From Gordius sp. MW1 (lineage: Eukaryota; Nematomorpha; Gordioida; Gordea; Gordiidae): DNA of 64,000 bases. The position numbers and the translations under genes were made by a program. The notes below the pieces were generated by a model. The model searched no databases. It was given only the letters and a program-made list of their open reading frames with translations, and was not told where the DNA came from. The stretch is from positions 310,001-374,000 of the forward strand of contig OZ038531.1 in NCBI GenBank assembly GCA_964036665.1, in the 5' to 3' direction. This document shows, piece after piece, positions 50,201 to 62,200 of this stretch. Position 1 is the stretch's first letter. Each line of letters starts with the position of its first letter.

Positions 50201-53200
50201 ATATAATGGAGGGCACTGGGGTTTAAAGCTAACAATAGTTGCGTAGCTAGGTTGCTTTTTACCAGTTGATTTATATATTATATATGGAGGTTTTTTTACC
50301 AGGACGCTTTTAACACTTTTTGCAGTCTATATACCTTTTCTGAAATCACAATATTTACATGTGTCCACTAGTCAGAACATTTAGGGGCTTTGAGTTATAC
50401 AATTTATGAAACTCTTAAGTTGATTGTCCAAATTTTGCACACAAAACAAACCTACTAAAATGATTAAATTTGTCTTGCACGTGAAGGGTTCAAGCCATAT
50501 TCCCTACCCCGGATCCGCCTTCCTTGCAAGACCGCAGAATGCAACACCTAGTTGCTTATGCCCGTAAAGTGGAAGGAGACATGTTTGAAAGTGCAACTAG
50601 CAGGGTACATACCCAAACTTCATTCTTCTTCCCGTTAAATCTGAATTTTAATTTCTTATTTAATACTGACAAAAATGGGTAAAACTAATGTTGAACTCAG
50701 ATTAAACCAATACATATTATATCAAATGTATGATGTAATGAATGATTTAATAAATCTTTGTATTTAACCCCATATGTCTGTTTTCGGGAAAATAAACTTT
50801 TTAACCATTAAAAAAACATTTTGTGAGCCAAAGTTTTTGTTTTTTCTCCATTTTTATGTGATGTGAAATGGAAATTTTGCAGGAGGAGTATTACCATTTG
50901 TTGGCCGAGAAGATTTACAAGATTCAAAAGGAGCTGGAAGAGAAGCGGCATGAGCGTCAACGCTTGAAGGAGTCGGCGCAACAAGCTCAGCAGCATGCTT
51001 CAAACGGCGCTTCAATGGGGACGCATTTAACCCTCGCGGCCGAATCTAGCGCGACGCCCACCCCCACCCACTTCTCGTCCGCGGAAATCTCATCGCAAGA
51101 CATAATTGCTCAATTAAGTAGTAAACAGGCTCCACCCAATTTGACGCTCCTACCACCCAAACACCTGCTGCAACAACATCACCCCTCAGCCACACCCGCC
51201 ACTCATCTGAGAGTGAGAATGGCGCACTTTTATTTTCCGGAGGATTTTTATCATATTGTATTTCATCTCCGATTTAAGGGAAGTTTAGGTTTAAAGCGCA
51301 CTTCGAGTTAAATTTCATCGTTTAAAGTAATGAAATCTCCACATTTTTATTAAGTTTTTTAAGAATAAATTTATCCCTGCTCGAGACTTATTGTCAATGG
51401 GCTTAGCTACATTTTCTGACTAGCACCCACCCCTGTGTTTTTGGAATAATAATTATAGTTTAAGTTTTAGACGGTTTTGTTAGAAAAAATATCGCTTCTT
51501 TATAAACTTGAGTTAGTTTAAAATATATAAACAAAACAATTTTGCAAAATACATTGGATTTAATTTTGTGCTATCGATATATATGTGTGTGTGTGTGCGT
51601 GCGCGTATACAGACTAGTCCATCACCCATGTCCCTGCTGCAACACCATTTGCAAGTTCCGACGCCCCAAGGTGCACATACTCCCAACACCGAAACCTCTC
51701 ACCTCCTCGCACCCGCCGCCTCCTCCATTAAAACCGAACCCGCAAGTTTTGAGGTAATTAAGTTGAAGCAAACATTATCTTAATAGGCATTTTTAATAAT
51801 TGATTATATCGCCATTTAGAAATATATTTAGTGAAAATGTAATTTATCGCACTCTTGACCATCTCGTAGTTGGTCCAAAAGTTTTGACAATTGAAATTTG
51901 ATAAGGATTTATGAAGGAGTACACAGTGTTTAGTGGTGATTTTTTATATTGGGTCGAAATAGGTTTTTATGATTTTCCTTAAATTTGACCACTAAAATTA
52001 GCCGCAAAAGTATGAGGTTTTTGACTAAATAAGTATGATATAGCCTTTTTTTAAAAACAAAAAACACCGAAAAGCACTAATACTTTCAAAAACAAGACAA
52101 AAGTAAAATGAATAAAAATTTTGCACCTTTAATCTCATAAATCACAAAATCTGGACGACTTTGTAAAAAAACGAAAAACCTATTATCGTGTCGCGTATAT
52201 TTCTCTATGACAAATTTTTATTCAATTACTTGTTTAATTTACATCGACTGCAAATAGTCCCGACATTTTCCTTTCTTTCACACTCTATGCTCACATTTAC
52301 ATTTTACCCTTACATACTACGCTCTAAGACGCTCGAACCGAATGGCGCTCCGACTTCGCATCGCGCCAAGCCCGAACCCGACGCGACGCTCTACTTTCAG
52401 CAGCAGCAATTGCGGCAGGCGTCACCTCTCGACGCCAAAACTTACGCTGGTGCTGGCAAGCTTACACCCGGCCCTCCTGAACAGAGCGTCAAAGACGAAG
52501 CTTTAAGCGTCACGGCGCAGCCTTGCCCCAGCTCTTCTGGCGGCAAACTCGAGAGTAGCGTGAGCGGTTTCAAGCACTGCTCAAACGCTCTTCCCCTTTC
52601 CAATAGCGCCACACCACCGCTCTCAGTAGGTGGAACCCCATCTACCTGCGGTACTTCGGGCATTGGAAGCGTGGAGACGCCTAAGCACGCTTTTCAAGCT
52701 TCTAGTGCAGCGAGCGCTTCTTCCCACCAACGACCGGTCAACAAAAAAGGTAGATTGATGGATTTTAAATTGATAGGCTACCTTGAGATTGGTAAAACTA
52801 GCTTAAAAGGGAGATTATTCTTATATATATAGAGACTTGAAATTGTTTAATTTTTGATCTTTTTAAGTAGGGTATCTTTTTAATTAAAGCCTACTTACAT
52901 TCTTTTCAAGATTTTTTTGCACTTAAGGGGTACTCCATAAGTTTAGTGAAGTTAAGTTGAAAATTTTCTAATGCTTTGTGCTTTACGTAAATTATGCTAC
53001 ATTTAAACGCCACGCTTCTGAGCTTACTTTAACGCTCTTACTCATGATTTTATGCACGATATAGTATTTACGCCAGAGGAGTTGAGACAAGCGCTCATGC
53101 CGACGCTGGAAAAATTGTATCGACAAGATCCAGAATCCCTCCCATTCCGACAGCCCGTTGACCCTTCCATGCTCCAAATACCCGTAAAATTCTGTTTGAA

Positions 53201-56200
53201 AATCACAAAATTACATTTTCCACCATTTTTTTAAGCTCATTTTCGCTTTTACTAAGTGATATTTCTCCATAAGCAGAAATATTTATGAATATTATGTGTA
53301 ATTGGTCACACAGTAAAAGGGTTTGTTAATTGCTATGCCTATTATGGGCTCGCTTTTGGTTGTTTTGACAAATCTTAATAGAGCAAGGGCCATGTCGGGA
53401 CTAAATTCTTAGTTATCATAACTTTGTCCACTTACCCTTTCCACGTAACCCGAGGTTGTCCTCTTCCTCTCTTCCCCTGCAGGCACCTTCATGTCCAATA
53501 CTTTTCGATGTAAATCATTCGCCTTCCTTCTTAACATATAACCATACCACCTTACCCGACTTTCGTTTAGTTTGCTCTAAGTAACATTTCAAATTTAGCT
53601 AGATTCGCAAGCGCCACAATAAATTTATATATTACATATGAATTCCATAAATTATAATGCACGTGTGTCTTTTGCGACAGGATTACTTTCAAATCATAAA
53701 AACTCCGATGGATCTGTCCCTGATCAAAAAGAAATTGGATATGGGACAGTACGAAGATCCTTGGCAATACGTGGAAGACGTGTATCTCATGTTCAACAAC
53801 GCCTACGTCTACAATCGCAAAACCTCCCGCGTCTACAAATACTGCACCCGGGTACGCAGTTTACAGCCAAAAGTTTTTTAATTTTTTGTTTATGAGGGAA
53901 CTTAAGTTTTCTGCCACGATCATAAATAGTGCTGTAAAACGGCTGGGGTTTGTTTTGTCGCCCTTTTGTTTTAGTCGAATAAACACAAACAGATTGTCAT
54001 AAGGCTGGAAACTGCCCTGCTCCCAAAATCCAAGACAAATCTATAAACCCCAATTACCTTGCCCCCTCTTTAGGAACTTGCGCATTTACGCTTATATTTT
54101 GGTTTATAAAAATATTGAATATCATGGAATCGTTTAAATTGTGTAGTTACAAGAAGTTTTTGAAGCCGAGATCGATCCGATCATGCGTTCCCTGGGGTAT
54201 TGCTGTGGTCACAAATACGTTTTTCAACCGCAAGTCCTTTGCTGTTATGGAAACAAGCTTTGCACCATAGCTCGCGACATGTCCTACATGAGTTACAAAA
54301 ACAAGTACGTGGAAAAGTTTCTCCATCGTCAACTCTTACTTTTTGAAGAATAACGTAGCAACAACTGCTTAATTTTTGTATCTTCCATAATAGTTTCTTC
54401 GATTATATTTACCCAAGACTTTACGCAAAATCTTTTGATATTTTATATTGTTTTTTTACATCTACGCGAGAGTTGCATCTGGTCTTATATTAAAGTCTTT
54501 GTAATTAAGTTTATTTAAATCAACTTTTGTCATTTCTAGATACGTGTATTGCGAAAAATGCTTTTCCGAAATTCAGGGCGATACAGTCTCTCTCGGCGAG
54601 GATCCAACACAACCTCAAACGTTAGTTCTCACTCTTTATAAATTTCTTCCCTCTTCCTGTTAAAAATTTTCTACAAATTATTTTTGTATTGATTGGTAAA
54701 TATTTTTGCAGGACTATCAAGAAAGAGGAATTCATCAAGGAGAAAAACGACAAACTAGAATCCGAACAGTGAGTTGCTTTTCGCTATAAAAATCAAATTT
54801 GAGTTTTAAATTTTTTAATTTTATTCATTATTTTACGAGATTATTATTAAATTGCCTTTTTTGCCTTTTGCATCTCGTTCAGTATGGTAGAATGCAACGA
54901 GTGCGGCAGGATGAACCACCAAATATGCGCCATATATATGGAACAAATCTGGCCTAGCGGGTTAGTTCCTCTGATTTACTTTTAATCGCAGTGAAAATAG
55001 TTATAAATTGCCTTCGGGAATATATATAAATATATGGAATGACGTATATTGGATATTGTAAACACTATACATAAATACTCTGTCAATATTACCTTTACTG
55101 GTTACAATCTCGTATCAGTAAGTTAAGTTCGCAATTTTTCCCACCTTGCTCGGTCTAAGTATTTTAGCCCTTTATATTGTATATATGAATTTCTTGAGAG
55201 AATTCTTTAACCATTCTACTTGCCGTTTATACAGTTACACTTGCGAAAATTGCTTGAGGAGTAAAGGTATCAAGCGAAAGGAACACAAATTTACGGCCAA
55301 ACGTGAGTGTTACGCCATTTAAGACCCCTTCTTTATTACTTTGTTTGCGATCAAAAAATATAATATTACCTCATGGTTTTAGGACTACCCAAATCCAGGC
55401 TAGGGACTTACTTGGAGAATCGCGTAAATACTTTTTTGAAGAAAAAGGAAGCTCCCGGAGCCGGCGAAGTTATCATAAGAGTGCTGGCCAGTTCGGAAAA
55501 AGTGACCGAAGTCAAGCCACTTATGCGCGAGAGGTAATCCTTCTTTTTCGAACATTTTCGGCGTTTTGTTGTTTACCCATCGTCAACTATAAATGTTCAC
55601 TTTCAAATTAAACTTGAAGGGGCAAATTCGTTGTTTGTCATTTTGCCCTTGCAATTTGTGATGAAATATTATTGATTCGGGGTTTATGAGAGTGGTCAAA
55701 TATCAAAAACTGAGATCTTTTTACAGCGAAATTCCCAATTTTTGTAACTAGCCTTCCACGTGAAACCACATATTTATTTGCTGGTTATCTTTACCCTGAC
55801 TGAAATAAAATAAAATAAAATTAAAAAAATAAAAGATTATTATTCTGTAGATAATCAATGAATGGTCTGTATGATCATGTAAAATAAATTTAAAATGTAA
55901 TGAAATTATAGCCACCAAAGCGCGTCTAAAAGCCCTTTTTACACCGTTCTACCTCATTTATCTCAAAATATGGAGATTAACTAAACATATATTATTATTG
56001 TTCAGCCTAAAATTTTGTATCAAATCCTTTGTCCGATAACTAGTTTAATTCGATCTAAAACCATCGTCAACTATCTCTCCCTTTAGATACTCGGATACGG
56101 GTCGATTTCCCTCCAGTTTCCCCTACAAATCCAAAGCTCTGTTTGCGTTCGAAGACATCGACGGTGTGGACGTATGCTTTTTCGGGATGCACGTTCAAGA

Positions 56201-59200
56201 GTACGGCTCTGACGCCCCCACCCCTAATTCTAGGTGAGTTTTTCGTATTTCATACTTTTTCTGAATTATTGATGGCAATAATGGGATGTTCAACACCCCA
56301 TTATTGCCATTAAAGTACTCACGCACCGCCTTTATGGAGTTGGATTGTTAGGGTAATTTTGACTTGAGCTTGCCGAATGTTGCCTCTCCGCTTTTTTCCT
56401 TTAAAAAACGTTGAAATCCTAAATTTGACTTTTATTGATGTTGTGACTATACTGGGCGCGCCCAGCTATTTGACTCGTCATTTTATCCCCATTTTGGAAT
56501 GTGGGTTTCTTGGGAGGAGTATGGTTGTGTACCATGCAGTTCAATCTACTTTATTTCTTCTCGATTATATCAATAGATTTAACACCAAATTTCATTAAAT
56601 AATTCCATCTTTTCATAGTGAAAATATTTGTTTTTCATTTTATATATAAATATTGCTTCTTTTCGCAAAGCGTCACTAATTGCTGACTACTCTACCTTAT
56701 TTCCCATAGACGCATCTACATATCCTACCTGGACAGCGTTTACTTCTTTCGCCCCAGCAGTTTTAGGACCGCCGTTTACCACGAAATATTGATCGGTTAC
56801 ATGGACTACTGCAAAAAACTCGGGTAAATACTCTGCAATTCTAAAACTCCTACCCTCCCTATAAATATAAGTACTGAATGTGCGGTATACTAATCCCTTT
56901 TTCTACCATTCCGGTATAAAAATGCATAAAAAGAAGATAGGTCATCAAATGAATAATGACCGCAAATACATCCTATAAAAGCGTTGTAAAACCAAAATTT
57001 TTAGAATAATTGTCTTGCTAAATTCGCTTCTACCCACCCTTTACTTTCGATTGATTATGATTTGAGCCATGTCTCTTTAATAAATGCGATCGTCGATGTA
57101 AAATTGCTTACAGGTACACCATGGCTCACATCTGGGCTTGCCCGCCCAGCGAGGGTGACGATTACATATTTCATTGTCACCCGCCGGATCAGAAAATTCC
57201 TAAACCTAAACGCTTGCAGGAATGGTACAAGAAGATGCTGGACAAGGGGATTCTCGATCGGGTCGTCGTGGATTACAAGGTATACCCCATACATCATACG
57301 TGTGGTGCTTGGTATGGTAGTGTTGTTGAAAGGGCCTGCTGGGTTTTGTTTGTTTGGTCGACCGTTGGGCTTAGTCGAAATTTGAAAACCAGACCTGAGT
57401 TGACCGTTCTTCTTAGGTGAACCAAATGTGGACCAAACAGCCCCCAGCCCTTTTTACAACACTAGCGCATAACATTTATTTGAAAGTGTTATCTTTATAA
57501 TAGAGGTGCTCTCATATCGGAATAAGAGCTTTCATGGGCGTACCCAGAATTGGATTTGGGGGGGGGGCGATAAGGATTTAGAAAGGGGCAAAATGATAAT
57601 TTTTGCAATTTCAGCCATAATTATATTAAATTTTAAAGGATTTTTGGATTCAGCCGCCCCTCCCTGCCACCTTCTGGCATACGCCTTTGTAACCACGCAA
57701 TTTTATACTTTTAAAAGATGTATAAAGTCGTTCGATAGTGTACAGTGAGATGTTAAATGTGTTTTAATCTTTTCTCTATCTCTGCTTAGCCTCAAATTTT
57801 AACCGCAAACCAAAATTAAAAACTAACAAAGTGTGTTGAATGACTTTGTTTTCTTTATTTGTTAACGTTTTCAAATGAGCTTTTAAATTCATCTCTCTCG
57901 GTTTTTATTTGTTAAAATTTGATATAATTACCAGTTTTTTGTTATAAAATTATATTTTGAAACTTATAAGTCTTTGAAACGGTATATTAATGAAGGTATA
58001 TGTTTATTTACCCCCATATATTTAATATGAAGCTCTATAAAAATAGCTATTTAATAACATCATGATTTGATATTACTCCATCAGCTTAATTCTATTTTGA
58101 TACAATTATTAAGTTGACTGTCTACGTGTTGTTTAAACAAATTGCTCCTAGTTGTAGTAATTTGGACCAAAAAGAATTGCATATAAATCCAGCTAGGATT
58201 TGCCTTTTTATACCAATTCTTTGATATTACATTCTTATTAATGTTAAAATTTGCAGTCTCGCAATTATATAACATCAATGTCTTAATTTCAACGCTTTAC
58301 GCTACTCACTCAGGACATTTTGAAACAAGCGATGGAAGATAATTTGCAAAGCCCCACCGATTTACCATATTTCGATGGAGATTTTTGGCCTAACGCCCTC
58401 GAAGAGACGATCAAGGAGATTGATCAGGAGGAGGAGCACAAGCGCAAACAAATTGAAGCGGCGGCTGCAGCAGCGGCAGCTTTAGCCGAGTCGAGCGTCA
58501 ACGAAGATGACTTGGATTCCGAAGACGTAAGCGTCATTTAACGCTCCACGCTCTACTCTTTCTACCCCATAAGCGTTGTAACGAGTTCTTGTTTGCAGTC
58601 GGGTCAAATAAAATTAAGTTTTTAAAGATATAATTTAGGACTAATAATATCTTAAATTTTCAGAGATGTCAGTTTTGTTATATATTACATTTTAATCTTA
58701 AAGAAGGGAACCGTTAATTCGTAAGCTACTTAAAATTAGGTTGCTAGTGGTATCTAATGGTTTTTTCTAAATCCTTAATAATATGAGCGCTCGCCCCCAA
58801 TGAAAGTTATGGGAGCTTTTTTAAGCTCAATTAACGCTCTTCGTGGCTACTTGACGCTCGCTCCACTTTTCCACGTTCCCGCATTATATCTTGCATAGTT
58901 TTCGGGTTTTGCATCGTTGCAGGGGCGTCAATTTGGGAAAATGGGTAAGAAGAGCAAAAACAAGAAGGCGCCAAACAACAAAAACAAAGCTACGCTGAGG
59001 AAGGTCGCCAAAAAAGCCCCCTTTCCCCAAGTATCGAACGATCTGTCGGCCAAGATATACGGTACCATGGAAAAACACAAAGAGGTATGCCCCCCTCTCG
59101 TGCGTTAATCTTGAGCGTTAAACGTTTTTTATTGGGGTCAATATGACCCCAGTTGTTATTTTTGCAGGGTCTTTGGATATTATTTATTAGGCATTGTCTG

Positions 59201-62200
59201 TTACCACCTAGTCTGTCTATAAGGCGGTCGTTTGATTTAAAAAACGCCTTTATTAGTTGACCTTTAGTTTTTATTTGTTGCACATTAAGTTCAGCTTGAC
59301 GTTTTGATGTAAATTTTTACCTTGATACACAAATTAATTAGTAAAGATAGTTGCAAAAAGACAAAATTTATGAAAGCCAATACATAAATCATCATGCTTC
59401 ATTACATACGAAGAAAATTTAATCTGTTGAATTATTGTGATTATTTTTCGAACGTGTCTTAACACTTCTTAGCGATATAAAGATATATTTGGCTTTAGGG
59501 AGTTACTAGTTTTTGTTCAATTAACCACTAAAAAATTAATATTCCTTACCAAACTTTTACATTTTATTTTAAATACCTATTTTAAGATCCATTGCACTAC
59601 CGTGACCAAATTTCTATACAATACTTAATATTTTTGCATTATCTCAATTATTGTACCCCCCCCCCCATTATTTTAATAGGCCAGTATAGTTTTTTTCAGC
59701 CGCCACCACTACCTAAATATTCCTAACATTCTAATATAATTTTTTACCCTTTGCAAATCAGGTATTTTTCGTGGTGCGTTTACACTTGCCCAGCGATAGC
59801 AATAACCTAGGGCCCATAGCCGACCCCGACACCTTCTACAACAACGACCTGATGGACGGACGAGACGCTTTCCTCTCTTTAGCGCGCGAGCGTCACTTGG
59901 AGTTCTCCTCGCGGCGTCGAGCGTTTTTCTCCTCGCTCGTGCTACTGTACGAACTCCACAACCAGGGCCAAGATCGATTCGTTTACACGTGCAACCATTG
60001 CAAAGCGCAAGTGGAAACGCGCTACCATTGCACCGTTTGCGACGTAAGTTACCTACTCATTTTAATGCGCGCAGGCGTTTTTAATGCTCATTAGCAAAGC
60101 TTGAAGCTATTGAACGTTTAGAATTGAATATAGAATTGTATTCTCCTTTTTGATATATTCCCTAGATGTGGTTGACATCATTTTTTGGATAGAATTTAGA
60201 CAATTTACCTGAAATAAAGTTATTAGGTGTAGATGTGTTTTTAGTGTTTTTCATAAATTATTGCACATACCTAAAGGTAGGAGTAAATTATTATAGTTAC
60301 CCAAGCAATATTTTAATCGTGTGTTTTTGCTTCATCCGTTCTATTAATCGAATGCCAGGTTTATAAATTTTCTGTCTTCTATCAAAAAAACAATAAACAT
60401 TTCATGCTGCCTTTATACTAGGATTTCGACCTGTGTGTTCCGTGCTACCAAAAGGAAGGCCACGTCCACAAGATGGATCGGCTGGGTTTCGATTTAGACG
60501 ACGGGACTTCGGGCTCTAGCGTTGGCGGCGCTGGTGTGGGCGGTGGGTCGGGTGACGCTCGACGCGACGCTAATCCCCAAGAAGCACGAGCGCAATCCAT
60601 TCAACGCTGCATCGCTAATTTGGTGCACGCCGCCCAATGCAAGGATGCCAATTGTCGCCTGTCCTCTTGTCAAAAGATGAAGCGAGTCGTGGCGCACACG
60701 AAAGGATGCAAGAAAAAAGCTAGTTCGGGGTGCGCGGTTTGCAAACAATTCATAACGCTGTGCTGTTACCACGCCAAAAATTGCGCCGAACCCAAGTGCG
60801 CGGTACCCTTCTGCTCCAACATCAAGCAGAAGTTGAGGATGCAAAAGGAGCAGCAGCGCTTGCAGCAAGAGCAGCACGCTCGACGCCGCATGGCTGCCAT
60901 GAACCAGGTAGCGGCACCGCCGTCTCGTCCCCAGGCGTCATCCAGCACCGGCGCCCACTCTTCACACGATGGCTGTGGTAAAATGAATCCCGCCCCGTCT
61001 GGTCCACCGCCCGCCGCGCTTCAAGCGGCCCAAAAGATACAACAGATGGCTATGCAACAGCAACAACATCACCCCGCCCATCAACAAAGCTTTCCACAAC
61101 AGCACGGGGGGATCGGAGGAGTCATGATGGGGGGAGGCGGCAAGGGAGTTAAACCTAATTACTACGCGGGGGCTCCTACGCCTCAGCTTCAACAGGGCGC
61201 GGGGATGGGTATGGAGGAATACGGGGGGGCTCAAGGCTCTTTTTTCGGGAAAGGTGGCAACTACAACCCATCTGGTAGCAATAGTAACACCAACTTAGGC
61301 ACTCAATGGGGTTCAGGGGGACCGTCTAACACGTTACCGCCCCCTTACGATATTTCCCAGCAGCAACAGCAATCACACGTCGCTTCCCTCCAAGGCTCCT
61401 CGGGACTCAATATTCCGCACGAAATGCCTCGATTGCGACAACATCATCCCGCGGTACCACCGGCAGGTCAAGTTCACGCTTCCATCATGAATAATAGCAG
61501 CAATCAAGACATAAACAGCTTGCTCATGATGGTCTCCAACACCGCTAACGGACCGGCGGGGCCGACCGCCCCCGATCTGGCTTCGCCCTCACCCATTCCC
61601 TCGGCTCTAAATAATAATAATCCCAACGCGATGGGGCCGGCCAAAGTTAACGCGATACAACACCTGATCAATACGTTGAAGGAGTCGCCTTCACCTCAGC
61701 AACAACAACAAGTCCTCAACATCCTCAAATCCAACCCCCAAATAATGGCCGCCTTCATAAAGTCCAAAACGCAGCAACAGCAGCAACAACTTCAACAACA
61801 GATTCAGTTGACACCCGGTGGCTCGCAAAACATCGTGGGGCAGCAGCCCGGCGCTCCTTACGGCAGGCCGGGACCTGTAGGGGCCAACCTCATGGGTTTG
61901 CGTCAAATGAGTTTGCCCCAACACCCGGCTCAACCACTAATTCACAACACCAGGCTTCGCATGATGGGAAGCACGAATCCCAATCAGCTGTCAGGACCTC
62001 CCACCTTGCAAGTCATGTACCCTTCGCCCTCTCATGGTTCTAACCTTCAGAGTCACATGATGGGGCACGGAGGCCAACCTTCGAATTATCAAGTAGTCGG
62101 CGGCGGACCACCTGGTGATCAACAGCACCCTCTGGATGCGCAGCAACACTTGATGTCGCAACAAAATAAATTTCAGCCTTCGCTCTACAACAACAACAAT

